NCBI GenBank assembly: GCA_030657355.1
Contig: CP131056.1
Coordinates: 2,376,501-2,440,500 of the forward strand
Reading direction: 5' to 3'
Source of the DNA: Radicibacter daui
Lineage (GTDB): Bacteria; Pseudomonadota; Alphaproteobacteria; Radicibacterales; Radicibacteraceae
Length of the DNA: 64,000 bases
The notes under the pieces were generated by a model. The model saw only the letters and a program-made list of their open reading frames with translations, did no database searches and was not told the DNA's origin. A program made the position numbers and the translations under genes. Numbering within the stretch: position 1 is the first letter of the stretch; every line of letters starts with the position of its first letter. Shown one piece after another: positions 1 to 8,862 of the stretch.

Positions 1-952
1 GACCGGCCCGCTCACCTCACCCGATCTTTCCAAGGCTATTCAAGAGCTTACTGGCGAAGGCTCGCTTGCCTTCTTCGATGCCATTGCTCCCATCGTCTAC
101 AAGGAAAGCGTCGATCTTTCCAAGGCATGGTTCCAGTCGCGCTATGACAAGGTCGGCCCCGGCGGTGATGGCAAGGACTACATCAACTGCCCGATGGACG
201 AGACGCAGTACAATGCCTTCATCGATGCGCTGCTGACCGGTGACAAGACCGAGTTCAAGGAGTGGGAGAAGGACACGCCTTACTTCGAAGGCTGCCTTCC
301 CATCGAGGTGATGGCCGAGCGTGGGCGCGAGACGCTGCGCTTCGGGCCGATGAAGCCGGTCGGCCTTACCAACCCGCATAGCGATGTGAAGCCCCATGCC
401 GTGGTGCAGCTGCGCCAGGACAATGCGCTTGGCACGCTCTATAACCTCGTGGGTTTCCAGACCAAGCTGAAATGGGGTGCGCAGAAGGACATCTTCCGCT
501 TCATCCCCGGCCTTGAAGAGGCGGAATTTGCCCGCCTCGGCGGTATCCACCGCAATACCTTCCTCAACTCCCCGCGCCTGCTGGATGCAACGCTGCGTCT
601 CAAGGCTTTGCCGCGCCTGCGTTTTGCCGGTCAGATCACGGGCTGTGAAGGCTATGTGGAAAGCGCGTCTGTCGGCCTGATGGCTGGCCGCTTCGCCGCA
701 GCCGAGCGTCTGGGCCGCGAAGTTGTGGTCCCGCCGCTGACCACGGCTTTCGGTGCCCTCCTCAGCCACATCACCGGCGGCGCGGCAGCAGACACCTTCC
801 AGCCGATGAACATCAATTACGGCCTGTTCCCGGATATCGGGCCGGAGATCACCGCTAACGGCAAGCGCCGCAAGATCAAGGGCAAGGATCGCAAGCGCGC
901 CATGAGCGTGCGGGCGCTGGAAGATCTGCCCGCCTGGCTCGCCGCTTTCTGA
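1..952 (+). CDS. trmFO: TrmFO, folate-dependent tRNA (uracil-5-)-methyltransferase, 5' truncated by window
   Basis: Reading from base 2 the frame is open to a stop at 950-952, giving the last 316 residues; the FAD-binding N-terminus lies before the window. The enzyme uses methylenetetrahydrofolate and FAD to make m5U54 in the T-loop of tRNA. The visible part begins TGPLTSPDL and carries the family stretches [25 protein letters not shown]-like ([10 protein letters not shown]), [12 protein letters not shown] and the end [10 protein letters not shown], all typical of TrmFO/Gid. An ATG at 194 is internal, not the start. A good hairpin terminator follows 22 bases after the stop, and the next gene is convergent. 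Confidence in the family is high; only the missing start limits the entry. Confidence 0.95.
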   Translation, partial: TGPLTSPDLSKAIQELTGEGSLAFFDAIAPIVYKESVDLSKAWFQSRYDKVGPGGDGKDYINCPMDETQYNAFIDALLTGDKTEFKEWEKDTPYFEGCLPIEVMAERGRETLRFGPMKPVGLTNPHSDVKPHAVVQLRQDNALGTLYNLVGFQTKLKWGAQKDIFRFIPGLEEAEFARLGGIHRNTFLNSPRLLDATLRLKALPRLRFAGQITGCEGYVESASVGLMAGRFAAAERLGREVVVPPLTTAFGALLSHITGGAAADTFQPMNINYGLFPDIGPEITANGKRRKIKGKDRKRAMSVRALEDLPAWLAAF

Positions 953-973
953 AGGCTCTGCCAGAAACAGTAA

Positions 974-1007
974 AGCCGGCCTTCCGAAAGGAGGCCGGCT
1001 TTTTTTT
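974..1007 (+). terminator. Intrinsic terminator of trmFO
   Basis: A perfect 9-bp GC-rich arm (974-982 with 992-1000) closes a small loop and is followed directly by a run of eight T (1000-1007). It sits just behind the trmFO stop and ahead of the end of the convergent gene. Confidence 0.9.
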
Positions 1008-1028
1008 CAAAGGCTTGCCCCGGTCTGC

Positions 1029-1883
1029 TCAATAGCTGCCGAGAAGTGCCTTCATCCAGACCCTGAGCTGCGTCGGGCCTCCGGGCCGGGCAAGGCGGGG
1101 ATCGAAGGGGCTGCTGCCATTACGCTTCAGCGTCGCCAGATAGCCGTCGGCGAGCGTAAGTGGCAACAGAGCTACCCGGGCACTGCGCTTCACCTGCCGC
1201 ATGAGGGAACGGGCATTTTTACTGTGTTCCCGGATGCTTGCGAGCTGTGGCTTCAAAAGCGGCTGAAGCTCTGTCGTCTTCGGCCGGTCGATCAGTTGGG
1301 TGGCGGTGATGCCGGCCGCTTCAAGTGCCGTCTTAGGCACGGTGACCCGCCGATGGTGCAGATCATACGGCATGGCGCGGATCAGCCCTAGCTGTGCCCA
1401 GGCGATGGCGGCGTGGCGGGCCGCTTCATCGGCATTGCCGTCCGTTTGCCCACAGATCCTGAGAGCCAGCCTGAAGAGCGGCGCAGCAGTTTCGGCGGCA
1501 TAGGCTTCAAGCGCGTCCTGGTCGACAAAGCCGGAGGGCTCGAAATCCTGCGCCCGGGCATCGATGATGGCGAAAAAATCATCGGCGCTCAGCTGATGGC
1601 GGCTGAAAGTCCCGGCAAGCGCCTCCAGCACTTCATGCTGTCCGTGAGGAGTGGCACCTTCGCCAATTTTTTCAATGGCTTCCCGCCACCATTGCAAGCG
1701 GATGGCACCGAGCGTCGGCTCGCTGACCACGTCGCGGGTGCGGGCAATTTCGATATTGAAGGCGTAAAGCGCGAACAAATCCTCCCGCACCGCCGCATCG
1801 GCAAACAGGCTGGTGAGGAAACGGTCGCGGTCCGAACGGCGCACCTGCTCGGCGCACCATGTCAGGGTCGGTGTCGATGTCAT
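1029..1883 (-). CDS. Squalene/phytoene synthase-like protein, NDUFAF6 homologue (complex I assembly)
   Basis: 284 residues of the trans-isoprenyl diphosphate synthase fold. The usual aspartate-rich motifs are lost: the first is replaced by YAFNIEIARTRD and the second by LIRAMPYDLHHRR, so prenyl synthase chemistry is unlikely. The stretch GAIRLQWWREAIE is a hallmark of the NDUFAF6 (C8orf38) branch, whose mitochondrial member helps assemble respiratory complex I. Another complex I assembly homologue, the Mth938/NDUFAF3-like gene, lies 4 kb away, and an NDUFS4-like subunit is at 51.5 kb. ATG at 1883 has a moderate GGGAAAG-like ribosome site. It is divergent from hpnC with 86 bases between starts. 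Bacterial function is inferred from the homologue, not shown. Confidence 0.8.
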   Translation of the reverse strand: MTSTPTLTWCAEQVRRSDRDRFLTSLFADAAVREDLFALYAFNIEIARTRDVVSEPTLGAIRLQWWREAIEKIGEGATPHGQHEVLEALAGTFSRHQLSADDFFAIIDARAQDFEPSGFVDQDALEAYAAETAAPLFRLALRICGQTDGNADEAARHAAIAWAQLGLIRAMPYDLHHRRVTVPKTALEAAGITATQLIDRPKTTELQPLLKPQLASIREHSKNARSLMRQVKRSARVALLPLTLADGYLATLKRNGSSPFDPRLARPGGPTQLRVWMKALLGSY

Positions 1884-1969
1884 TGATTTCGCTTTCCCGA
1901 ACGACTGGTGCCGGTGTATTGGCCCGCAGCCGCCCCTTTATCCGCGCCCAGATATAAAGGTGGTGAAAA

Positions 1970-2869
1970 ATGGCGCAATTGGTATTCTGCCTCAAGCATG
2001 CAACGCACCATTTCGCGAGAAGAACCATCTCCAGCGACCTCGCCTTGCCCCGCTATCTGCTCCCGGCCGAGAACTTTCCGGTCGCGTCGCTGCTTCTGCC
2101 CTCCCGCACTCGTTCTCTCGTCATGCGGTTCTATCGTCTGGCGCGCCTTGCCGACGATATCGCCGATGAGCCTGGCCTCGCGCCGGCTCAGCGGCAGGAT
2201 ATGCTCGATGCGCTTGAGGCTGCGGCCTTCGAGGGCCGCGACGATGCTTCTGTCTGGACAGCCCCGGCGCGCCGCTTCCGCACCGTAACGGCGGAAGTGC
2301 CGGCGGCGGAAGGTTTCATGCGCGAGCTGCTGCGTGCCTTCCGGGCTGACACGCTGCTCGGCATCATCCCGGACTGGGATGCCCTGCTCTCTTCCTGCCG
2401 CCAGTCCGCGGTGCCGGTCGGGCGCTTCATGCTCGCTGCCCATAACCAGCCGGCTGAAGCAGTGGCGCCGGTGGACAGTCTGTGCATCGGCTTGCAGCTC
2501 CTCAACCACCTTCAGGATTGCGGTGAGGACTGGCGCGTGCGCGGGCGCTGTTACCTGCCGGCCAGCTGGCTCAGCGAAGCCGGCAGCTCCGCCGAAGCAC
2601 TGGCGGCGCCGGAAGCTGACAGCAAACTGCGCAGTGTCTTCACCCGGCTGCTGGATGAAATCGACCGGCTGCTGGGCGAGGCTGCCGGAATGTTGCCGCG
2701 GCTCATAGGTACCGGCATCCGGGCCGAAGCGGCTATTACGCTTTATCTCGCCCGCGAGCAGGCGCTGCATCTGCGCAGTGTGGACCCGCTCAAGGGCAAG
2801 GCAAAGCCCGGCTGGTGGAAATCCGCCTTCGCGACGGTCAAAGGGCTGCTGGCCGGCCTTCGCGCATGA
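1970..2869 (+). CDS. hpnC: HpnC, hydroxysqualene synthase
   Basis: 299 residues. HpnC converts presqualene diphosphate to hydroxysqualene in the three-enzyme bacterial squalene route that feeds hopanoid synthesis. The first metal-binding motif LADDIADE is at about 61-67 and the second, NHLQDCGEDWRVRGRCYLP, at 179-197; the motif ENFPVAS near 34-40 is typical of HpnC. The ATG at 1970 has a good AAAGGTGG ribosome site about 6 bases upstream. It overlaps hpnD by the four bases ATGA, so translation is probably coupled. hpnD and hpnE follow in the same operon; no squalene-hopene cyclase is seen in this window. Confidence 0.93.
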   Translation: MAQLVFCLKHATHHFARRTISSDLALPRYLLPAENFPVASLLLPSRTRSLVMRFYRLARLADDIADEPGLAPAQRQDMLDALEAAAFEGRDDASVWTAPARRFRTVTAEVPAAEGFMRELLRAFRADTLLGIIPDWDALLSSCRQSAVPVGRFMLAAHNQPAEAVAPVDSLCIGLQLLNHLQDCGEDWRVRGRCYLPASWLSEAGSSAEALAAPEADSKLRSVFTRLLDEIDRLLGEAAGMLPRLIGTGIRAEAAITLYLAREQALHLRSVDPLKGKAKPGWWKSAFATVKGLLAGLRA

Positions 2870-3705
2870 CCTCGACGTCTTTCCCCGCAGGCGCCGCCTT
2901 CGGGAGCCGCTCCAGCTCCTTTTATTGGCCGATTGTACTTGCAGGCGGACCCCGGCGGGCCGCGCTGGCGGCGCTTTACCGCTATTGCCGTGTGCTGGAC
3001 GACATCGCCGATGGCCCTTGGGAGCCGGCGGCGAAACTGGCGGCTTTCGAGGAGTGGCAGCAGCGCCTTGACGGCACAGCACCGCTGCCGGCGGCGCTGG
3101 CCCGGGCTGTCGATCAGCATCACCTGCCGATCAATGAATTTCGCCTGATCCTTGAGGGCACGCGCCAGGATGTGGCAGCGCCGTTGCTCGCCCCGGATCG
3201 TGCCGAGCTTTCCGCCTATTGCCGCCGGGTGGCCGGAGCGGTTGGTGTGTTGTGCATGCGCATTTTTGCGCCTGCCAGCCCGGCCCGGGACAATTTCGCC
3301 ATTCTGGCCGGTGAAGCGCTGCAACTGACCAATATCCTGCGCGATGTGCGCGAGGATGCCGCCATCGGCCGCATCTACCTGCCGCAGGAGGTTCTCTCAG
3401 CAGCTGGCATCGGCGAGATTGCCGCGCACGACCTGCCGCAGGCGCCTGAACTGCCGCAGGCCCTCGCGCAGTTGGGCCGGGAGGCTGGCGGCCTCTATGG
3501 CCGGCTGACGGCCAGCATCAGCGAGATTGACGCTCCCGCCTTGTGGCCTGCGATGGCGATGGTGGCTGTTTACCAGCGCCTTCATGGCCGCCTTGCTGCC
3601 GGAAACTGGACGGCGGCCCTCCGCCCCGGCCGGGTGCGCATTTCCGGAGCTGCCGCACTGGGGCTTACCCTCGCCTGCCGTCTGGGCTGGCGCCCGTCGG
3701 CATGA
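2866..3705 (+). CDS. hpnD: HpnD, presqualene diphosphate synthase
   Basis: 279 residues. HpnD condenses two farnesyl diphosphates to presqualene diphosphate. Both aspartate-rich motifs are intact: VLDDIADG (Asp45, Asp46, Asp49) and NILRDVREDAAIGRIYLP (155-173, Asp160 and Asp164). I chose the ATG at 2866 because it overlaps the hpnC stop as ATGA and the protein then starts just before the conserved FYWPIVLAG segment; an upstream in-frame ATG at 2815 would add 17 residues coded within hpnC. It again overlaps hpnE by ATGA. The closely packed order C-D-E is the standard hopanoid squalene operon. Confidence 0.94.
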   Translation: MTSTSFPAGAAFGSRSSSFYWPIVLAGGPRRAALAALYRYCRVLDDIADGPWEPAAKLAAFEEWQQRLDGTAPLPAALARAVDQHHLPINEFRLILEGTRQDVAAPLLAPDRAELSAYCRRVAGAVGVLCMRIFAPASPARDNFAILAGEALQLTNILRDVREDAAIGRIYLPQEVLSAAGIGEIAAHDLPQAPELPQALAQLGREAGGLYGRLTASISEIDAPALWPAMAMVAVYQRLHGRLAAGNWTAALRPGRVRISGAAALGLTLACRLGWRPSA

Positions 3706-4985
3706 CCGCCGGGACAGCGGATGTTATCGGCGCCGGCCTTGCAGGAATGGCGGCGGCACTTGCCCTTGCCGACAGCGGTTACGCGGTGCGCCTGTGGGAG
3801 GCTTCCCCGGCGGCCGGAGGGCGTTGCCGTTCCTTCAATGATCCACTGACCGGGCGGCTGCTCGACAACGGCAATCATCTTCTGATGGGCTGCAATCATG
3901 CGGTGTTCGCTCTGCTTGACCGGACCGGCACTCGCAATGAGCTGATGCCGCTCGGCGCGGAGGCCGTACCGCTTTACGATCTTGAAGCCCGAAAACTCGG
4001 ATGGGCCCCGTTCAGTCTGCGCAGCTGGTGGCAGCGAGGAGCGTCGGCTTTCAGCCTGGGCGACGTTGGCGCGCTCACAAGGGTTCTGTTGGCCGGTCCA
4101 GGCACCACAGTAGCAGCCTGCGCTTCCGCCGGTGTTTTGTGGGATGCGCTGACCGCCGCCGTGCTCAATACAGGGCCGGAAGTGGCGGCGGCGGCACCTC
4201 TGGCGGCTGTCCTGCGCCGCATCCTCTTCGGCGGTCCGGGTTCCGGGCGGCCCTATATTGCCGCCAGCAGCCTGGGACAAACTTTTGCGGAGCCTCTTCT
4301 GGCCACGCTGGAGGCCGCAGGAGCGCAGATCCGTTTTTCCTGCCCTGTTACCGCCCTTCACTGCGAGAACGGCACCGTGACAGCCCTGACGGCCGGCGGA
4401 AGCGAGTTTGAGGCGACGGGGCCGGTCATTCTCGCCGTCCCTCCGGCGGCTGCAAGCCGCCTGTTGCCCGGGATCAGCTTTCCGCAGTCTTATTCGCCCA
4501 TCGACAATCTTCACTACCGTCTGCCAGCTCCGGCTACGCTGCCCGGCGGCGAACCGTTGCTCGGTTTGCTCGGCGGGCAGGCGCAGTGGCTCTTCCTGCG
4601 CGGGGATGTTGCGAGCGTCACCATCAGCGCGGCGGATGAGCTGCAAACCGTCGCGGCGGACGAACTGGCCGAAAGGGTCTGGGCCGACATCGCGCCGGTG
4701 CTGGGGCTCTCCGGCATGGCGGCTCCGCCCTGCCGCGTGGTGCGGGAAAAACGGGCGACATTGGCGCTGACACCGGCGGTGGAAGCGTCCCGTCCCGGCC
4801 GGCATGCCGCCGGCCTTGCCAATCTGCGCCTTGCCGGCGACTGGCTGGCCAGCCCTCTGCCGCCGACAATAGAGAGCGCGATCACATCCGGCCTCGCCGC
4901 CGCCCGCGATCTGGTGCAGGATGCGGCCACGAGATTTCCCGGGTGGGCTTCACAAGTCCCGGCCTTGAGACTATCTCGTTCCTGA
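3702..4985 (+). CDS. hpnE: HpnE, hydroxysqualene dehydroxylase (FAD)
   Basis: 427 residues. HpnE reductively removes the hydroxyl of hydroxysqualene to give squalene, the last step of the operon. The N-terminal dinucleotide fold VIGAGLAGMAAALAL (8-22) followed by WEASPAAGGRCRSF marks an FAD amine-oxidase/phytoene-desaturase fold. The C-terminal LAGDWLASPLPPTIESAITSG (about 391-411) completes the FAD site. The start at 3702 overlaps the hpnD stop as ATGA; a longer frame from 3543 runs through hpnD and is not used. sodB follows after 86 bases without a clear terminator between them. Confidence 0.93.
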   Translation: MTAGTADVIGAGLAGMAAALALADSGYAVRLWEASPAAGGRCRSFNDPLTGRLLDNGNHLLMGCNHAVFALLDRTGTRNELMPLGAEAVPLYDLEARKLGWAPFSLRSWWQRGASAFSLGDVGALTRVLLAGPGTTVAACASAGVLWDALTAAVLNTGPEVAAAAPLAAVLRRILFGGPGSGRPYIAASSLGQTFAEPLLATLEAAGAQIRFSCPVTALHCENGTVTALTAGGSEFEATGPVILAVPPAAASRLLPGISFPQSYSPIDNLHYRLPAPATLPGGEPLLGLLGGQAQWLFLRGDVASVTISAADELQTVAADELAERVWADIAPVLGLSGMAAPPCRVVREKRATLALTPAVEASRPGRHAAGLANLRLAGDWLASPLPPTIESAITSGLAAARDLVQDAATRFPGWASQVPALRLSRS

Positions 4986-5071
4986 AGGCCCTGCGCGGGG
5001 AGCGCGCGGGCCACGCGGCGCCCCTTCCGGGATGCAAGGCCGCGCACAACATACCTAATGGGGATTTTCCG

Positions 5072-5677
5072 ATGGCGTTCGAACTAGCACCGCTTCCTTA
5101 TGCCCATGATGCTCTGGAGCCGGTTATGGGGCGCGAGACCCTGGAGCTGCACCACGGCAAGCACCATCAGGCCTACGTCACCAAGCTCAACGAGCTGATC
5201 GCGGGCACGCCGCTGGAAGGCAAGTCTCTGGAAGAGATCGTGAAGGCCAGCTCCGGCGATCCGGCCAAGCAGGGCATCTTCAACCAGGCCGGCCAGCACT
5301 GGAACCACATCGAATTCTGGCAGATGATGAAGCCGAAGGGTGGCGGCGCCATCCCGGGCGAGCTCGAGAAGAAGATTGTTGCCGATTTCGGCAGCGTCGA
5401 TGCTTTCAAGGAGCAGTTCGTGGCCGCCGGTGTCGGCCAGTTCGGCAGCGGCTGGTGCTGGCTGGTTGTCGGTGCTGACGGCAAGCTCGCCTGCACTAAG
5501 ACAGCCAATGCGGACAACCCGCTCGCCCATGGCCAGCATGCCCTGCTCGGCTGCGACGTGTGGGAGCACAGCTACTATCTCGACCACCGCAACCGTCGTC
5601 CGGACTACATCAAGGCCTTCCTCGACAAGCTGGTGAACTGGGAATATGTGGCCAAGCGCTTCGCTGCCGCTTCCTGA
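5072..5677 (+). CDS. sodB: Superoxide dismutase, iron type
   Basis: 201 residues, normal length. Metal ligands are all present: His27 (ELHHGKHH), His79 (QHWNHIEFW), Asp162 and His166 (DVWEHSYYLD). Gln75 sits in the N-terminal AGQHWNH position that favours Fe over Mn. No signal peptide, so cytoplasmic. ATG at 5072 begins the conserved MAFELAPLPY; the frame is open upstream to 4943 but that part is not SOD-like. It may be transcribed from the hpn operon or its own promoter in the 86-base gap. A strong terminator follows. Placing SOD beside hopanoid genes is not a known functional link. Confidence 0.95.
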   Translation: MAFELAPLPYAHDALEPVMGRETLELHHGKHHQAYVTKLNELIAGTPLEGKSLEEIVKASSGDPAKQGIFNQAGQHWNHIEFWQMMKPKGGGAIPGELEKKIVADFGSVDAFKEQFVAAGVGQFGSGWCWLVVGADGKLACTKTANADNPLAHGQHALLGCDVWEHSYYLDHRNRRPDYIKAFLDKLVNWEYVAKRFAAAS

Positions 5678-5696
5678 TCGCTTCTTGCGGTAATGG

Positions 5697-5735
5697 AAAA
5701 GGGCGCTTCCCTTGCGGGAGGCGCCCTTTTCTTTT
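5697..5735 (+). terminator. Terminator between sodB and the convergent Mth938-like gene
   Basis: An 11-bp stem (5701-5711 with 5716-5726, one G-T pair) with a TTGC loop is flanked by AAAA on the left and a T-rich run on the right, so it can serve both converging genes. Confidence 0.88.
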
Positions 5736-5754
5736 CAGCCGATACCGGTGAAGC

Positions 5755-6129
5755 CTAGACGGCGATCAGCGCAGCCGCCACGCGCCGGTCTTCGCTCAGC
5801 AGCACGTTGAAAGTGCGGCAGGCGGCGCCGGTATCCATCGGCTCGATGCCGATGCCGCGCGCCCGGAAGGCCTCCTTCAACGCCTTCGGCACCATCTCCA
5901 TGCGTTGTCCGCAACCCAGCAGCATCACCTCGACGCCGCTGTCGGCAGCCAGCACGGCGGCCAGTGCCTCGGCATCGATGTCGGAGACACGGCTTGCCGT
6001 CAGCGGAAGGACGGTATCGCGGGTTACGATGAGCGAGCCCTCGTAGCGATCCGCGGAGACCCGAAAGCCCCCGTCGCCATAACCATGGATGACCTTGCCA
6101 TCACCGACCGGGGCGAGATTGAGATCCAT
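5755..6129 (-). CDS. Mth938-like domain protein (NDUFAF3 homologue)
   Basis: 124 residues, a single Mth938/DUF498 domain: GDGGFRVSADRYEGSLIV at the N-terminus, EVMLLGCGQRM near 67-77 and the end MDTGAACRTFNVLLSEDRRVAAALI. The mitochondrial relative NDUFAF3 is a complex I assembly factor; the bacterial role is not settled. A strong AAAGGAGG ribosome site lies 7 bases before ATG 6129. It follows secF, but a terminator sits between them, so it probably has its own promoter in 6130-6165. In many alphaproteobacteria this gene directly links secDF to the NDUFAF6-like gene; here hpnCDE-sodB intervene. Confidence 0.85.
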   Translation of the reverse strand: MDLNLAPVGDGKVIHGYGDGGFRVSADRYEGSLIVTRDTVLPLTASRVSDIDAEALAAVLAADSGVEVMLLGCGQRMEMVPKALKEAFRARGIGIEPMDTGAACRTFNVLLSEDRRVAAALIAV

Positions 6130-6165
6130 CTGGTCCTCCTTTGGCCCGTACCCGGCAGGTACCGG

Positions 6166-6210
6166 CCCTTAAAAACAATGCAGCCGGCCCGTTGGACGGC
6201 GCCGGCTGCA
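6166..6210 (-). terminator. Terminator after secF
   Basis: A 10-bp perfect stem (6179-6188 with 6201-6210), with an extra inner 4-bp pairing, is followed on the minus strand by ATTGTTTTT. It would end the yajC-secD-secF transcript. Confidence 0.85.
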
Positions 6211-6237
6211 AAGGCTGGTTTATGTCAGTGTCGACAA

Positions 6238-7182
6238 TCAGGCGTCGCCGGCAGTTGCCTTCTCGGCCGACTTGTCGGTAGCGCCTTCCGGCGTGCGACG
6301 CGGCGGCATGTAGAGCAGCAGCGCGGTCGCCACGAAGATCGACGAGTAGGTACCGACCAGAACGCCGACGGTCATCGCCACCGAGAAGCCGCGCAGCACA
6401 TCGCCGCCGAAGACCAGCAGGCAGAGCAGCGTCAGGATCACGGTCATGCTGGTCATGATCGAGCGCGCCAGCATCTGGTTGTTGGCATCGTTGATCAGGA
6501 TGTCGAGCCGCTTCTTGCGGTACTTGCGCAGGTCGTCACGGGTGCGGTCGAACACCACGACCGTGTCGTTGATGGAATAACCGGCAACGGTCAGCACGGC
6601 GGCCACCGTCGTCAGGTTGAACTCCATCTGCGTGAGCGAGAAGAGGCCGAGCACGGCGACGCAGTCATGCAGCAGCGCCACGATGGCGGCGACGGCATAC
6701 TGCCACTCAAAGCGGAACCACACGTAGGCCATGATGCCCAGCACGGCGAGCGTAACGGCCAGGATGCCGTCATGCTTCAGCTGATCACCAACCTGCGGAC
6801 CAACAAACTCGGTACGACGGTATTCGATGCCGTCGCCGAGGCTCTGCTTGACCGCATTGATAGCAGCGGCCTGGGCGGCCTCGTCGCCTTCCTGCTTCTT
6901 GATGCGGATCATCACCTCGTCGGGCGCACCGAATTGCTGCAGGCTGACCTCACCGAGGCCGAGGCTGTCGAGCTTGCCACGCATGTCGGCCATGTCGGCC
7001 GGGCCGGAGGTCTTGACCTCCATCAGCGTGCCGCCCTCAAAATCGATGCCGAAATTGAGACCACGCGTCGCCAGCGAGCCGAAGGACACCACCACGATCA
7101 GGAACGAGATCGCGAAGGTGATGTGGCGCCAGCCGATGAAATTGAAGCGGGTGTTGTCGGGGATCCAGCGAATAGGACGCAT
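6238..7182 (-). CDS. secF: SecF, protein translocase accessory subunit
   Basis: 314 residues. SecF with SecD uses the proton gradient to pull secreted proteins through SecYEG. It has an N-terminal membrane segment (about 19-36), a periplasmic domain starting GLNFGIDFEGGT, and five further membrane segments; the motif VAGYSINDTVVVFDR (about 197-211) is diagnostic of SecF. ATG 7182 lies 24 bases after the secD stop with a GGCAGG-like ribosome site. Operon yajC-secD-secF; a terminator follows. Confidence 0.97.
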   Translation of the reverse strand: MRPIRWIPDNTRFNFIGWRHITFAISFLIVVVSFGSLATRGLNFGIDFEGGTLMEVKTSGPADMADMRGKLDSLGLGEVSLQQFGAPDEVMIRIKKQEGDEAAQAAAINAVKQSLGDGIEYRRTEFVGPQVGDQLKHDGILAVTLAVLGIMAYVWFRFEWQYAVAAIVALLHDCVAVLGLFSLTQMEFNLTTVAAVLTVAGYSINDTVVVFDRTRDDLRKYRKKRLDILINDANNQMLARSIMTSMTVILTLLCLLVFGGDVLRGFSVAMTVGVLVGTYSSIFVATALLLYMPPRRTPEGATDKSAEKATAGDA

Positions 7183-7206
7183 GATCTGTTACCTGCCTTC
7201 CCGCCT

Positions 7207-8784
7207 TTAAAGGTTGATGATCTTGGGCCGCGCGGAGCGGACCCAGAAGACGATCACCAGGCGGGTGATCATGATGGCACTGAACATCGAGGTCAGGATG
7301 CCGATGGCCAGTGTGACGGCGAAACCGCGCACCGAGCCGGAGCCGAGACCGTAAAGCAGGGCCGCAGCGATCAGCGTGGTGAGGTTGCTGTCGGTGATGG
7401 TGCCGATGGCACGGTTGAAGCCGGCATCGATTGAACCGACCACCCCTCGCCCGCCTTTATATTCCTCGCGAATACGCTCGAAGATCAGCACGTTGGCGTC
7501 GACCGCCATGCCCATCGTCAGCACGATACCGGCGATACCCGGCAGCGTGAGCGTGGCGCCGAGCAGCGACAGGGCCGCCAGCAGCATGACGATGTTGGCG
7601 ACCAGCGCGATGTTGGCATAGACGCCGAAGCGGCCATAGCTCAGGACCATGAACACGACCACGACCGCAAGGCCGATCCCGCTGGCGATTTCACCGGCGG
7701 CGATGCTGTCCGCACCAAGGCCGGGGCCGACGGTACGCTCTTCCAGCACCGTCAGCGGAGCCGGCAGGGCGCCGGCGCGCAGCAGCAGGGCAAGGTCATT
7801 GGCTTCCTGGACGCTAAAGCTGCCCGAGATCACGCCGCTGCCACCGGTGATGGCGGACTGGATAACCGGGGCGCTCACCACCTTGTCATCAAGCACGATG
7901 GCCAGCTGGTGGCCAATATTGTCGCGGGTCACATCGCCGAAGCGGCGGGCACCGATGCTGTCGAACTTGAAGTTGACGACTGGACGGCCGGACTGCTGGT
8001 CGAAGCTCGGCTGCGCATCGGTCAGCGTGTCACCGCTGACGACGGGGCGGCGCGAGACCACATAAAGCGGCGGGCCCTTCAGGTTGTTGGGGGCAGCCGG
8101 CATGACACGGAAGCCGGCAGGCACCGAGCCGCCACGCGGGTTGGCCGTCTCGTTGACGAGATGGAAACCGAGCTTGGCGGTCTGGCCCAGCAGACGCTTG
8201 ATATGTTCCGGATTGCCGACGCCCGGCAGCTGCACCAGCACGCGGTCGATGCCCTGCTGCTGGATCAGCGGCTCACGGGTGCCGCTTTCGTCGATACGGC
8301 GACGGATGATTTCAATGGACTGGGCGACAGCAGACGTCGCGCGATCCTTGTAGGCCTTCTCGCTCAGCTGGGCGCTGACGGTCGCGCCATCCAGCGTTAC
8401 CACGAGGTTCTGGTCGATGCTGGCAACGGCGTCACGCGCGGCCGCGGCCTGCGCCTCGTCACGCACGTCAAAGCTCAGCACGCCGTCCTTGGTCGCGAGG
8501 TTGCTGTAGCCGATATCCGCCTTGCGCAGGTCGCTGCGCGCACTGTCGGCCACGCCATCCAGATATTCATTAACGACGGCCTTCACCTCGACGCCCAGCA
8601 GCAGATGCGAGCCGCCCTGGAGGTCAAGGCCGAGGCTGATCTTGTGCAGCGGCATCCAGGACGGAAGTCCCTGGGCCCACTTGTCGAGCTTGTCCTGCGG
8701 GATAAGGTTCGGCGCGGCATAAAGCGCGCTCAGCACCACCACACACAGAACGAGGATAATCTTCCAGCGGGCGTAATAGACCAT
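7207..8784 (-). CDS. secD: SecD, protein translocase accessory subunit
   Basis: 525 residues. The N-terminal membrane helix and GLDLQGGSHLLLGV (about 51-64) open the first periplasmic domain; the P1 base and P4 head regions follow, then a cluster of membrane helices with the proton-path motif TMGMAVDANVLIFERIREE. It partners SecF and YajC in the Sec holotranslocon. ATG 8784 is 78 bases after yajC. Length and all motifs are normal. Confidence 0.97.
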   Translation of the reverse strand: MVYYARWKIILVLCVVVLSALYAAPNLIPQDKLDKWAQGLPSWMPLHKISLGLDLQGGSHLLLGVEVKAVVNEYLDGVADSARSDLRKADIGYSNLATKDGVLSFDVRDEAQAAAARDAVASIDQNLVVTLDGATVSAQLSEKAYKDRATSAVAQSIEIIRRRIDESGTREPLIQQQGIDRVLVQLPGVGNPEHIKRLLGQTAKLGFHLVNETANPRGGSVPAGFRVMPAAPNNLKGPPLYVVSRRPVVSGDTLTDAQPSFDQQSGRPVVNFKFDSIGARRFGDVTRDNIGHQLAIVLDDKVVSAPVIQSAITGGSGVISGSFSVQEANDLALLLRAGALPAPLTVLEERTVGPGLGADSIAAGEIASGIGLAVVVVFMVLSYGRFGVYANIALVANIVMLLAALSLLGATLTLPGIAGIVLTMGMAVDANVLIFERIREEYKGGRGVVGSIDAGFNRAIGTITDSNLTTLIAAALLYGLGSGSVRGFAVTLAIGILTSMFSAIMITRLVIVFWVRSARPKIINL

Positions 8785-8862
8785 GAGTGTCGCCGTTTAT
8801 TCTTGATCGGAACCGCCGGGCGCACCCGTTGGCGCGTCCGGCAGCTTATAGGCGGATAAGGA

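Noticed and set aside
5905-7434. 509-codon plus-strand frame over secF
   Set aside because: Antisense to secF and the Mth938-like gene; no recognisable protein.
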